DNA from: CAMQRS01 sp964370645
GTDB taxonomy: Bacteria > Bacillota_I > Bacilli_A > Erysipelotrichales > Erysipelotrichaceae
Assembly: GCA_964370645.1 (NCBI GenBank)
Contig: CAYJJS010000022.1
Location: forward strand, 1-27,649
Length of the DNA stretch: 27,649 nucleotides
Direction: 5' to 3'
The notes beneath the pieces are model-generated. The model was not told the origin of the DNA. It worked only from the letters and a program-made list of their open reading frames with translations, and did no database searches. Shown here in pieces: positions 1 to 7,887 of the stretch; the stretch's first letter is position 1; each line of letters starts with the position of its first letter. The position numbers and the translations under genes are program-made.

Positions 1-149
1 TAGTTTGTTAATTTAACTCTTTTTGTTGGACCGTGTTGTCCTGGTGCGTATTGACGCTGTTTACCTTTAGCGAATTCTTTTCCTGTTTCTAAGATTGAGA
101 ATCCAAGGCGTCGTGAAGTTTTTGTTACTGGTTTAGTAATTCTTGCCAT
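1..149 (-). CDS. rpsD: 30S ribosomal protein S4, N-terminal part (runs off window)
   Basis: Reading the minus strand from the ATG at 149 gives MARITKPVTKTSRRLGFS, then a stretch containing YAPGQHGP. That is the S4 N-terminus with its characteristic YAPGQHG block. S4 is a primary 16S rRNA-binding protein of the small subunit and, in Firmicutes, represses its own mRNA through a leader. Only 49 codons are inside the window; the rest lies to the left. The start is supported by AAGGAGGAC (159-167) about ten bases upstream. It is divergent from ezrA, and a consensus promoter sits about 180 bases upstream. Confidence 0.93.
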   Translation of the reverse strand, partial: MARITKPVTKTSRRLGFSILETGKEFAKGKQRQYAPGQHGPTKRVKLTN

Positions 150-326
150 AATTAAATGTCCTCCTTATTGTTTCACTTTTCGTAAAACAATAACAGTACA
201 AATCATCATTGAAATGTGTTAATACAAACGATATTTTCACTCTTATGCAGCCGAGTTACGCAATATCCCGCTGTGCGTTATTAACGCAAAAATCTATGAC
301 TTTGTATGCTGCTATCATTTTGACGC
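150..326 (-). promoter_or_regulatory. Structured rpsD 5' leader, candidate S4 autoregulatory RNA
   Basis: The leader between the predicted start (about 326) and rpsD holds no convincing gene but is structured. A perfect hairpin GCGTTA-T-TAACGC lies at 275-287. A long-range GCAGC/GCTGC pairing (247-251 with 308-312) encloses it, giving a multi-branch element. S4 leaders of this size are known upstream of rpsD in Bacillus. The assignment here rests on position and pairing only; I did not recognise the published consensus base by base. Confidence 0.5.
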
Positions 327-332
327 TTAATA

Positions 333-360
333 ATTATATCAAACATATTAACAATGTCAA
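333..360 (-). promoter_or_regulatory. rpsD promoter
   Basis: On the minus strand there is a perfect TTGACA (355-360) and a perfect TATAAT (333-338) separated by 16 bases. Transcription should start near 326, leaving a leader of about 175 nt before rpsD. Confidence 0.85.
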
Positions 361-420
361 ATATTATTGTAAAAAAACTTTGCTAAGTTCGCAAAAACAT
401 ATATAAAAAATAAAGATTTG

Positions 421-429
421 TGTTACAAT
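421..429 (+). promoter_or_regulatory. ezrA promoter (extended -10)
   Basis: TG-T-TACAAT (421-429) is an extended -10 lying 20 bases before the ezrA ATG. No clear -35 hexamer is present, which fits an extended -10 promoter. Confidence 0.55.
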
Positions 430-448
430 ATTTGAGAGAGGTGTTTAT

Positions 449-2185
449 ATGCAAAACTTTTTTAATACAATCAAAGAAAATGTAACATTTGAGATGATGC
501 TTTATGGGGGAGGGGCCCTTATAGCAATTTTAGTCTTAACAATTGTTCTTGTTTCTTTAAAGAAGAAAAAAACAAAGAAAGAAATTGAGATTCTTGAACA
601 TAAATATACAGCCCTAAAAACGATACCTTTGTCTTTTAAATTGAATAAAGCAAATCAACTAGCAAAAGTGAATAACACGATTGAAGAATTTGTTAGCACA
701 TTACAAATTGAGTTTGATGATGTTTCATTAAAACTTAAGGAGTGCAGTGTTTGTTTGCAAGAGGCAGATGATTATGTATATTCAAACAAAGTGAAAAAAG
801 CAAATAAAAGTATTGCTAGTCTTATGCCTATCTTACACGAGTGTGAATCTTTAGTATCTACTTTAGATGCAAAGTTAGATCAAGTGCTTGAACAAGAAAA
901 TATGCAGCGAGAAAATATCAACGCTTTAAAGTCTGTATTTCGCGAATTAAAGAAAACATATATAAGTTCAAAGAAATCATATCGTCAAAGTGTAGATACG
1001 ATTGATGCACTATTGATTGATATTGAGGGAATGTTTACTGTCTTTGAAGAGTGGATGTATGCTTCTGAATTCGATAAAGCGCAAGATAAAAATGAAGAGA
1101 TTGCGGATACACTGAAACGTTTGGATACTATTTTAAATGAGATTCCTACTCGTTATGAAAAGTCTTGTGTGATTATACCAATGTTATTGGAAGAGGTTGT
1201 CTTGTTTTATCAATCTTTAGACCAAAGAAATATCTATACAATGCATTTAGATGTACAAACTAAGTTTGATGCAATTCAAGATCAAATAAACGAGGTGAAT
1301 GTATCACTAAGTGATTGTCGATTCGATGGTGTTGATGAGACATTAATGAACTGTGAACAAGTTTTAAAAACATTACAAGCGGGACTACAAAAAGAGGAAG
1401 CTTGTTATGATGTTGTAAATACAAGAGGGAATGAATTGTTTCAACGTATTAAACAATTAAACATGGACACACAAAAAATCATAGAAACATATGTACGTGT
1501 GAATGAAAAATTTGGTTTTGAACAGCTTCAATCTCAAATTTCAACATTAAGTGATTCTGTAGATGACTTGAATACTATGCATATAAAGTTATCCGATACT
1601 TTAGAAGTATTGGAAGTTCCTTTTACAACGATTGTAGTCAGTTTCGAAGAATTGGATTCAAAAACTGTTCAAAATGAGTTATTAGCGAAAGATATTCATG
1701 AAAAATTAATGAATGCGACAAGTGATGAGGAACGTGCCAAAAAGCAACTTGTTAAGCTTCAATTGATAGTAAATGAGATGCGCGTGAAGATTGTGCAATT
1801 TAAATTGCCTTCCGTTGATGAAAAGTATGAAGACGATTTACGTAGTGCGAATATCTACATTATTGATATTAAGGAATTACTACAAAGTGTTCCTTTGGAT
1901 GTAGAACGTTTAAATGCAAAGTTACAAGATGCTATCGACTATATTTATACATTATACAATACGGTAAACAACTTAGTGAATATGGCTTCCATGAGTGAAA
2001 GTGCAATTGTATTTGGAAATCGTTATCGTAATGATTATGTTGAAATTGATGCGGAATTAACACGTGCTGAGTTATGTTTTACAAACGGACAATACACAAA
2101 AGCACTAAAAATTGCAATTACTGCTATTGAGAAAATACATCCAGGGGTGTATGAAAGTCTATTAGAAAACGGAAAAGAGGCATAA
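449..2185 (+). CDS. ezrA: Septation ring formation regulator EzrA
   Basis: EzrA is a membrane-anchored, spectrin-like cell-division protein of low-GC Gram-positives. It binds FtsZ and limits extra Z-rings while also acting at the divisome. The 578-aa product has one N-terminal membrane segment (about residues 15-37), followed by a run of lysines and then helical, Glu/Lys/Leu/Gln-rich coiled-coil repeats to the end. The C-terminal block FGNRYR, with a following Ala-rich pair of helices ending in ALKIAITAIEKIHPGVYE, matches the conserved EzrA tail. Length equals the usual 560-580 aa. The ATG has GAGAGGTG upstream. The cysteine desulfurase gene starts one base after its stop, so the two are likely co-transcribed, as in Bacillus where ezrA lies near nifZ-thiI. 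Confidence 0.92.
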   Translation: MQNFFNTIKENVTFEMMLYGGGALIAILVLTIVLVSLKKKKTKKEIEILEHKYTALKTIPLSFKLNKANQLAKVNNTIEEFVSTLQIEFDDVSLKLKECSVCLQEADDYVYSNKVKKANKSIASLMPILHECESLVSTLDAKLDQVLEQENMQRENINALKSVFRELKKTYISSKKSYRQSVDTIDALLIDIEGMFTVFEEWMYASEFDKAQDKNEEIADTLKRLDTILNEIPTRYEKSCVIIPMLLEEVVLFYQSLDQRNIYTMHLDVQTKFDAIQDQINEVNVSLSDCRFDGVDETLMNCEQVLKTLQAGLQKEEACYDVVNTRGNELFQRIKQLNMDTQKIIETYVRVNEKFGFEQLQSQISTLSDSVDDLNTMHIKLSDTLEVLEVPFTTIVVSFEELDSKTVQNELLAKDIHEKLMNATSDEERAKKQLVKLQLIVNEMRVKIVQFKLPSVDEKYEDDLRSANIYIIDIKELLQSVPLDVERLNAKLQDAIDYIYTLYNTVNNLVNMASMSESAIVFGNRYRNDYVEIDAELTRAELCFTNGQYTKALKIAITAIEKIHPGVYESLLENGKEA

Positions 2186-2186
2186 T

Positions 2187-3320
2187 ATGGAGAATTTGTA
2201 CTTAGATTACGCTTCTAGTACACCTATTGATCCTGAAATATTAAATACATATGAGACATTGCTAGAAAAGTACTACATGAATAGTGAAGGTATACATGAT
2301 GGTGGTGTTGAAGTACATACATTACTCGAAAAAAGTCGTAAGCAAATTGCGACTTTCTTGTACGTTAAGAGTGATGAAATATTTTTTACAAGTGGTGCAA
2401 GTGAAGCAAATAATATGGCTATTAAAGGGTATTGTTTAAAACATTCTCATAAGGGTAAACATATCATAACAACTACGATAGAGCACTCAAGTGTGTATGA
2501 GTGTTTCAAACAATTGGAGGAACACTTTGGTTTTGAGGTAAGCTATATTCAACCTGGTAGAGATGGATTGATTCGTGTAGAAGATGTACAAGCCGCAATT
2601 CGCAAAGACACGATTTTCATCAGTGTGATGGCTGTTAATAATGAAATAGGTAGTATTCAACCCGTAAGTGAAATTGCGCGTGTTGTGCAATCTTATCCAA
2701 GTGTAAAGTTTCATGTAGATGCTGTACAGGCTTTGGGTAAGATACCATTTAGTTTACAGGGCATCGATTTATTAACCTTCACTTCTCACAAGATGTATGG
2801 AGTGAAAGGTTGTGGGATTCTTTATTGTCGTAACAATATACAATTGTTACCACTTATTAGTGGAGGAAGCCAAGAACAAGGAATGCGCGGAGGAACAATC
2901 AATGCTCCAGCATGTATTGTTTTTGCTAAAACCTTACGACTTGCACTTGAGCGTTTAGATGCACATTATATTCATGTAAAAGAACTACATATATTTCTAA
3001 GAAATGCTTTACAACAAATAGAGGGAATTCACATTATTAGTGATTCATCAACGAGCCCATATATTTTTAATTTTGCATGTGAAAAAATAACAAGTGAAGT
3101 GATGATGAATGCGTTGAATGCAAGAAACATTTATGTTAGTAGTCAAACGACTTGTTCCTTGCGTGCAAAAAAACCATCCAGAACATTACAATCACTAGGA
3201 TTACAAGATTTAGCACAAAATGCCATTCGCGTATCCTTTTCCCATCACACAAGTATAAAACAATTAGAACGCTTTATCTTAGCGTTAAAGGAGATTACAA
3301 ATGAATACAAAACAAAATGA
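2187..3320 (+). CDS. Cysteine desulfurase, NifS/IscS family (ThiI partner type)
   Basis: PLP enzyme that removes sulfur from cysteine and passes it on as a persulfide. Visible motifs are TSGASEANN (68-76), His100 in the IEHSS block, HVDAVQ (176-181), the PLP lysine in SHK (Lys202), GGSQEQGMRGGT (226-237) and a catalytic cysteine in SSQTTCS (Cys323). The 377-aa length is normal. The gene starts one base after ezrA and overlaps thiI by 20 bases. That tight coupling argues that it supplies sulfur to ThiI for tRNA 4-thiouridine, like B. subtilis NifZ, rather than being the main Fe-S cluster desulfurase. No SufU or IscU gene is nearby. Family is certain; the specialised role is inference. Confidence 0.92.
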   Translation: MENLYLDYASSTPIDPEILNTYETLLEKYYMNSEGIHDGGVEVHTLLEKSRKQIATFLYVKSDEIFFTSGASEANNMAIKGYCLKHSHKGKHIITTTIEHSSVYECFKQLEEHFGFEVSYIQPGRDGLIRVEDVQAAIRKDTIFISVMAVNNEIGSIQPVSEIARVVQSYPSVKFHVDAVQALGKIPFSLQGIDLLTFTSHKMYGVKGCGILYCRNNIQLLPLISGGSQEQGMRGGTINAPACIVFAKTLRLALERLDAHYIHVKELHIFLRNALQQIEGIHIISDSSTSPYIFNFACEKITSEVMMNALNARNIYVSSQTTCSLRAKKPSRTLQSLGLQDLAQNAIRVSFSHHTSIKQLERFILALKEITNEYKTK

Positions 3321-4515
3321 GTTAGTGTATGATCATATCTTAATAAGATATGGTGAATTATCTACTAAGGGTAAAAACAAAAAAGACTTCATTAATCGAT
3401 TATACCAAAACTTGAAGAATGCTTTACGTAATTTTACACAACTTACCTATGAAAAAAGTCATGATCGCATGTATGTAATGCTAAATGGACAACAACCAGA
3501 AGCGGTTTGTGAGAAATTGAAGATGGTATTTGGAATTTCTTCTTTTTCAGTAGCAATCAAAGTAGATACAGACTTAGAGAAGATGAAAGAAGTTTCTTTA
3601 CAAATTGCACAACATTTTGAAGGTGAAACATTTAAGATGGATACACGTCGTCATTTCAAGCGATTTTATAATAGTAGTGATGAAATCAATCGTGCTTGTG
3701 CGACAGAAATTTTAATACATACAGATTTAAAGGTAGATGTGAAAAAGCCTGATTTACGTATTTCTATTGAGGTACGTGAATTGTTCACATACATTATGAC
3801 TAATAAAATTAAAGGGGCAGGTGGTTATCCTGTTGGTGTCAATGGTAAGGCACTTGTTATGCTATCTGGTGGTATAGATTCACCAGTGGCTTGTTATGAA
3901 ACAATGAAGCGTGGGGTTGCAATTGAATGTATTCACTATGCTTCTCCTCCATATACTTCACAAAGAGCATTAGAGAAAGTGAAGTTACTTGCTAGTCAAA
4001 TTGCAGTATGTCAAGGACATGTGCGTGTTCACACTGTTCCTTTCACGGACTTACAATTAAAAATTTATCAAGAATGTAGCGAAAGTTATGCAATTACTAT
4101 AATGCGTCGAATGATGTATCGTATTGCTCAAAAGGTATGTGAAAAGCAGCGTTGTTTAGCCATTGTAAATGGTGAAAGTTTAGGACAAGTCGCTTCGCAG
4201 ACACTGGAGAGTATGAATGTCATTAATGAAGTCGTGAATATACCTGTATTGCGTCCTGTAGTTTGTATGGATAAATTAGAGATTATTGATATTGCGAAAA
4301 GAATTAACACATATGAGATTTCAATACAACCTTTTGAAGATTGTTGTACAATCTTCACACCGAAAGCTCCAGTAACCAAACCGACAAGTAAAAAGGCAAA
4401 CTATTATGAATCACGATTCGATTTTAAAAGTGAGATAGAGAAATGTTTACTGGATATGAGCTCTGAAAATGTTTATCCGGATTACGAAAGTGTAAAAGAA
4501 GAGGATTTATTTTAG
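3301..4515 (+). CDS. thiI: tRNA 4-thiouridine synthase ThiI
   Basis: ThiI adenylates uridine 8 of tRNA and inserts sulfur to make s4U. In some bacteria it also serves thiazole synthesis. The 404-aa protein has an N-terminal ferredoxin-like region and THUMP domain (about 60-165), then a PP-loop ATPase domain with SGGIDSP (189-195). A conserved Cys-Cys pair is at 348-349 in DCCTIFTPK. There is no C-terminal rhodanese domain, as in the B. subtilis enzyme and unlike E. coli. It overlaps the desulfurase gene by 20 bases in another frame and has AAAGGAG about eight bases upstream. The overlap implies translational coupling of sulfur donor and acceptor. Confidence 0.95.
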   Translation: MNTKQNELVYDHILIRYGELSTKGKNKKDFINRLYQNLKNALRNFTQLTYEKSHDRMYVMLNGQQPEAVCEKLKMVFGISSFSVAIKVDTDLEKMKEVSLQIAQHFEGETFKMDTRRHFKRFYNSSDEINRACATEILIHTDLKVDVKKPDLRISIEVRELFTYIMTNKIKGAGGYPVGVNGKALVMLSGGIDSPVACYETMKRGVAIECIHYASPPYTSQRALEKVKLLASQIAVCQGHVRVHTVPFTDLQLKIYQECSESYAITIMRRMMYRIAQKVCEKQRCLAIVNGESLGQVASQTLESMNVINEVVNIPVLRPVVCMDKLEIIDIAKRINTYEISIQPFEDCCTIFTPKAPVTKPTSKKANYYESRFDFKSEIEKCLLDMSSENVYPDYESVKEEDLF

Positions 4516-4558
4516 TATAAATACAATTTCATTGTACACACTACTATTGAGGTGTGAT

Positions 4559-4711
4559 ATGAAGAAAAATAGATTGTATAAAGAAGATGCGAAGCAAGCA
4601 GACATATTTCAGTTTGAACTTGGAAACGAGCTTGGTGCACATCTAGAAAAAAAGATTATAAAAAATAAAGAATCAGAGAAGAAAAAAATCAAAAAAGACG
4701 AAAGTAAATAA
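4559..4711 (+). CDS. 50-aa lysine-rich protein resembling the N-terminal half of an alpha/beta SASP
   Basis: The ATG at 4559 follows GAGGTG (4549-4554) and opens a 50-codon frame. Residues 6-27 carry the pattern L..EDA..AD.F.FELGNELGA, close to the SASP core L.PEAR.ALD.FKYEVANELG. After residue 30 the protein becomes a Lys/Glu tail instead of the second SASP motif with its conserved Asn-Gly and Gly-Gly. In B. subtilis, sspA lies directly downstream of thiI, so the position fits. I infer a diverged or decayed SASP relative; it could instead be an unrelated small basic protein. Its last codons form the 5' arm of the terminator at 4691-4725. Confidence 0.6.
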   Translation: MKKNRLYKEDAKQADIFQFELGNELGAHLEKKIIKNKESEKKKIKKDESK

Positions 4712-4725
4712 CTTTTGTCTTTTTT
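4691..4725 (+). terminator. Intrinsic terminator after the ezrA-thiI unit
   Basis: AAAAAAGACGAAAGT (4691-4705) pairs with ACTTTTGTCTTTTTT (4711-4725) over 15 base pairs with one G-U, and the loop is AAATA. The 3' arm ends in T6. The hairpin overlaps the end of the 50-aa gene. Confidence 0.8.
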
Positions 4726-4729
4726 AATA

Positions 4730-4738
4730 TGGTACACT
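4730..4738 (+). promoter_or_regulatory. rlmA promoter (extended -10)
   Basis: TG-G-TACACT (4730-4738) is an extended -10 about 18 bases before the chosen rlmA ATG. It lies directly behind the terminator of the preceding unit, so rlmA probably has its own transcript. Confidence 0.5.
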
Positions 4739-4756
4739 AAGAGCAGAGGTGATGTA

Positions 4757-5539
4757 ATGATTGTTTGTCCAATATGTAAAAAGACATTAAATAAAGTTGA
4801 GCGAAGTTATATTTGTGCAAATAAACATAACTTTGATATTGCGAAACAAGGTTATTGTAATGTATATCGTAAAACGAGTTTAAGTAGTGGTGATAATAAA
4901 GAAATGATCCAAGCCAGAACGAATTTTTTAAAGAGTCATGCCTATGATTTTTTAGTAGATACTCTAATAAGTATAATCCAATCGTATCCGGTTGCAAGCT
5001 TGATCGATGTAGGATGTGGAGAGGGATATTATACAAATCAAATTCAAAGACAACTGAATACACAAGTCATTGGCTTTGATTTATCCAAAGAAGCTTTAAA
5101 GATCGCGTCTAGAGAAAATAAAGACGTACCATATTTTTTAAGTAGTATTTTCGATTTACCAATTGCAGACGAAAGTGCTGATGCAGTGTTGAGTATTTTC
5201 TCCCCATTAGCAAAACAAGAATATTCACGTATATTGAAGTCTAAAGGAATTTTCATAAAAGTAGATCCAGATGTGCATCATTTACAACAATTGAAACAGC
5301 AATTATATGATGAAGTTACATTCAATGAAGTACTACAATTAGAAATGAAAGACTTTACTTTGAAGGATTGTATACATATCCATGAACGACAAATGCTACA
5401 GCCTTCACAAATTCAGGATTTATTAAAAATGACTCCATATTATTACAAGACTAAGCCTGAGGCGATTGAACGAGTATTTGCATTGCCAAAGCTTGAATGC
5501 GACTTTGATTTTATAATTTATGTATATGAAAAAATATAA
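4757..5539 (+). CDS. rlmA: 23S rRNA (guanine-N1) methyltransferase, RlmA family
   Basis: SAM-dependent enzyme that methylates N1 of a guanine in helix 35 of 23S rRNA (G745 in E. coli, G748 in Gram-positives). From this start the 260-aa protein begins MIVCPIC. It has a four-ligand zinc site (Cys4, Cys7, Cys20, His24), then the family block NFDIAKQGY, and a SAM-binding loop DVGCGEG (84-90). The frame is open further upstream to 4715, but that part overlaps the terminator and promoter and lies outside the family alignment. GAGGTG at 4746-4751 sets the start at 4757. Whether the target base is the 745 or the 748 position cannot be told from sequence. Confidence 0.88.
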   Translation: MIVCPICKKTLNKVERSYICANKHNFDIAKQGYCNVYRKTSLSSGDNKEMIQARTNFLKSHAYDFLVDTLISIIQSYPVASLIDVGCGEGYYTNQIQRQLNTQVIGFDLSKEALKIASRENKDVPYFLSSIFDLPIADESADAVLSIFSPLAKQEYSRILKSKGIFIKVDPDVHHLQQLKQQLYDEVTFNEVLQLEMKDFTLKDCIHIHERQMLQPSQIQDLLKMTPYYYKTKPEAIERVFALPKLECDFDFIIYVYEKI

Positions 5540-5548
5540 TCACTGGTG

Positions 5549-5580
5549 TTGTTTCAGCCTTTGAAACAATTTTCATATTT
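5549..5580 (+). terminator. Terminator after rlmA
   Basis: TTGTTTCA (5549-5556) pairs with TGAAACAA (5562-5569) around loop GCCTT, followed by a T-rich but interrupted tract. It is an AT-rich stem, so efficiency is uncertain. Confidence 0.55.
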
Positions 5581-5617
5581 TGATGAAATACTTATAGATT
5601 TTTTACAATATATTTAG

Positions 5618-5623
5618 TATAAT
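5618..5623 (+). promoter_or_regulatory. Candidate ilv operon -10 box
   Basis: A perfect TATAAT lies 46 bases before the leader ATG at 5669. No good -35 is found at 16-18 bases. A TTTACA at 5602-5607 is only ten bases away, too close to pair with it. There is no room for, and no sign of, a T-box leader. Confidence 0.45.
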
Positions 5624-5661
5624 TAGTCTTACATAGAATTTATGGAATTGTGGGAAAGGAG

Positions 5662-5686
5662 TAGTAGAATGCTTGTCGTTCTACTA
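5662..5686 (+). promoter_or_regulatory. Hairpin at the ilv leader start codon
   Basis: TAGTAGAA (5662-5669) pairs with TTCTACTA (5679-5686) around a nine-base loop. The stem starts directly after the Shine-Dalgarno AAAGGAG, and the leader UG and the Leu-Val codons are in the loop. Ribosome position on the Leu/Val run would control this hairpin. No T-run follows, so it is not a terminator. Confidence 0.55.
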
Positions 5687-5815
5687 AACGGAATGTATGA
5701 AATTAAATGGTTCTCAAATAATTATGGAAGTTTTATTAGAGCATCAAGTGGACACTGTTTTTGGTTATCCAGGGGGTGCTGCATTAAATGTATACAATTC
5801 ACTATACAATTATAG
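5669..5815 (+). CDS. Putative ilv leader reading frame, out of frame with ilvB
   Basis: ATG at 5669 is preceded by a strong AAAGGAG (5655-5661) at seven bases, whereas the ilvB ATG at 5697 has only a poor ACGGA. The frame reads Met-Leu-Val-Val-Leu-Leu-Asn-Gly-Met, so five consecutive codons are for leucine or valine, products of the pathway. It continues 48 codons and ends at 5813-5815, inside ilvB in another frame. The first codons sit in a hairpin (5662-5686). This suggests a leader whose translation couples to or attenuates ilvB. It could also be chance, with the AAAGGAG merely a standby site. Confidence 0.42.
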   Translation: MLVVLLNGMYEIKWFSNNYGSFIRASSGHCFWLSRGCCIKCIQFTIQL

Positions 5816-7361
5816 TGATAAAATTAAGCATGTATTAACAGCACATGAGCAAGGTGCGTCTCATGCTGCAGATGGTTATGCTCGCGCAAGTGGGAAAACA
5901 GGGGTCGTATTTGCAACAAGTGGTCCTGGTGCAACCAATTTAGTAACGGGTATTGCAACTGCGTTCATGGATAGTGTACCTATGGTTGCAATTACTTGTA
6001 ATGTAGTAGATTCGTTGATTGGTCGTGATGCCTTTCAAGAAATTTCTATTACTGGGGTAACTTTACCTATTACAAAACACAACTACTTTGTAAATCGTGT
6101 TGAAGATTTGGCAGATACTTTGCGTAACGCATTTCGTATTGCTAGTGAAGGACGTAAAGGGGTTGTTTTAGTAGATATCACTAAAGATGTGACTGCTGAA
6201 AATGCATTATGTGAGTTTACACCTATGCAACCATACCCATTGAAAGCATTGCCTTCTTTACAAATTGATAAGGTCGTTAAAGTAGCTGAATTAATTAATG
6301 AAGCGAAACGTCCAATCGTATATTTTGGTGGAGGAGTCGTTGCTAGCAAAGCAAAAGAAGAATTGATTCAATTTGTTGAAAAAATTGATGCGCTTGCAAC
6401 ACACACAATTATGGCTGCTGGAATTTTAGACTTTGAAGACCCTCGCAATTTAGGAATGATTGGAATGCATGGTTCTATGGCTGCAAATCGAGCCACAAAC
6501 GATGCAGATTTAGTCATTGCCTTAGGAACTCGCTTTTCCGATCGTGTCGCTTTGAATCCAACTCGTTTTGCTCAAAATGCTGCAATTGTACAAATTGACA
6601 TTGACGAGAGTGAAATTAATAAAAATGTTGCTATCAACTGTGAATTGGTTGGAGATATTAAGGTCGTTCTACAAGAATTAATACCTTTATTACATAAAGC
6701 AGAGCATACTGAGTGGGTGAGTGAAGCAATGTCTTGGAAAAAACAAGTGGATGTGAAGGCAGCTGGGGAAGGAATTGCTCCTAAAGAGTTATTTTATGCA
6801 ACTTGTGATTTAACAGATAAAGATACCATTTATGCAACCGATGTTGGACAACATCAAATGTGGGCTGCACAATATGTAAAGCATAAAAAAGCTGAAAACT
6901 TCTTAACTAGTGGTGGTTTGGGTACGATGGGATATGGTTATGGTGCTGCAATTGGTGCTCAATTTGCTTGTCCAGATAAACGTGTTATCCACTTTACTGG
7001 GGATGGTAGTTTCCATATGAATTTAAATGAATGTTGTACTGCAGTCAGTGAAAATTTACCAATTATTACTATTATTTTAGATAACAAGGTACTTGGTATG
7101 GTGTATCAGTGGCAAACTGTGTTTTACAATAAACAGTACTCAGAAACCATTTTAGAGCGTAAAACAAACTATGTGAAGCTTGCGGAAGGGTTTGGCGCTG
7201 TTGGATTTGAAGCAAATACAATTGAAGAATTTAAAGATGTATTCCAAAAAGCATTAAAAGTGAATGGTCCTGTATGGATTGCTTGTAAGATATCTCGTTT
7301 TGAACGTGTCTTACCAATGATTCCAAGCGGTGGTACACTTAAAGATGCAATCGTTGATTAG
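5697..7361 (+). CDS. ilvB: Acetolactate synthase, catalytic (large) subunit
   Basis: Joins two pyruvates to 2-acetolactate, or pyruvate and 2-oxobutyrate to acetohydroxybutyrate, using TPP, Mg and FAD. This is the first common step of valine/leucine and isoleucine synthesis. The 554-aa protein has FGYPGGA (22-28), the catalytic Glu51 in HEQGA, the SGPGATN block, and the TPP motif beginning GDGSF (435-439) with a distal LDN. MKLNGSQIIMEVL aligns with the start of the family, and a stop in this frame at 5685 rules out a longer form. ilvN follows after 11 bases, which together with FAD-type sequence marks it as biosynthetic AHAS rather than catabolic AlsS. Confidence 0.95.
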   Translation: MKLNGSQIIMEVLLEHQVDTVFGYPGGAALNVYNSLYNYSDKIKHVLTAHEQGASHAADGYARASGKTGVVFATSGPGATNLVTGIATAFMDSVPMVAITCNVVDSLIGRDAFQEISITGVTLPITKHNYFVNRVEDLADTLRNAFRIASEGRKGVVLVDITKDVTAENALCEFTPMQPYPLKALPSLQIDKVVKVAELINEAKRPIVYFGGGVVASKAKEELIQFVEKIDALATHTIMAAGILDFEDPRNLGMIGMHGSMAANRATNDADLVIALGTRFSDRVALNPTRFAQNAAIVQIDIDESEINKNVAINCELVGDIKVVLQELIPLLHKAEHTEWVSEAMSWKKQVDVKAAGEGIAPKELFYATCDLTDKDTIYATDVGQHQMWAAQYVKHKKAENFLTSGGLGTMGYGYGAAIGAQFACPDKRVIHFTGDGSFHMNLNECCTAVSENLPIITIILDNKVLGMVYQWQTVFYNKQYSETILERKTNYVKLAEGFGAVGFEANTIEEFKDVFQKALKVNGPVWIACKISRFERVLPMIPSGGTLKDAIVD

Positions 7362-7372
7362 GAGGAAGTATT

Positions 7373-7870
7373 ATGAAAGAAGTAATTAGTATTTTTGTAG
7401 ATAATCAATCGAATGTATTAACAAGAGTAGCGTCTTTGTTTGGGCGTAGAGGGTTCAATATTGATTCGTTGACTGTATCTGCAACCGATGATCCAATGGT
7501 TTCTAGAATTACGGTAGTGTTTAATGGAGATGCACAATCTTTGTCACAAATCTTAACACAAACTAGAAAACTAGAAGTCGTAAAGGATATATTTACGTTA
7601 GAAAAAGAAACAAGTTTATATCGTGAACTATTATTATTAAAAATAGCTTGCGACAAAGAAACGCGATCAACAATTAAAGAAATTGTCGATATATACCGTG
7701 GAAAAGTGATTTCCTTATCAAAAACATGTATGATTATTGAGTTAACAGGGGCTTCTGAAAAAATTGATGGTTTTTTAGAAATGTTAGATTGTTATGAAAT
7801 TATTGAAACATGTAGAACGGGAGTAACAGGTATTTCACGTGAAAGTAACACGTCATCAGAAGATTATTAA
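7373..7870 (+). CDS. ilvN: Acetolactate synthase, regulatory (small) subunit
   Basis: The small subunit activates IlvB and confers feedback inhibition by valine. The 165-aa protein opens with an ACT domain (about residues 4-78) carrying VDNQSNVLTRVASLFGRRGFN, the typical loop where effector binds. A second, less conserved C-terminal domain follows. Length matches the usual 160-170 aa. AGGAGGAAG precedes the ATG, and the gene lies 11 bases after ilvB and 17 before ilvC, so all are one operon. Confidence 0.94.
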   Translation: MKEVISIFVDNQSNVLTRVASLFGRRGFNIDSLTVSATDDPMVSRITVVFNGDAQSLSQILTQTRKLEVVKDIFTLEKETSLYRELLLLKIACDKETRSTIKEIVDIYRGKVISLSKTCMIIELTGASEKIDGFLEMLDCYEIIETCRTGVTGISRESNTSSEDY

Positions 7871-7887
7871 GAAAGAGGGTAAATGAA

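Noticed and set aside
209..406. 65-codon plus-strand reading frame upstream of ezrA
   Set aside because: No Shine-Dalgarno and no family resemblance; it lies antisense to the rpsD promoter and leader, which explain the region better.
4715..4756. Longer N-terminus for rlmA
   Set aside because: The extra codons cover the upstream terminator and the extended -10. The family starts at the zinc-site cysteines, and GAGGTG serves the ATG at 4757.
5540..5696. T-box or CodY control of the ilv operon
   Set aside because: No T-box sequence and too little space for one. An AATTTTC at 5568-5574 resembles half a CodY box, but the other half does not match.
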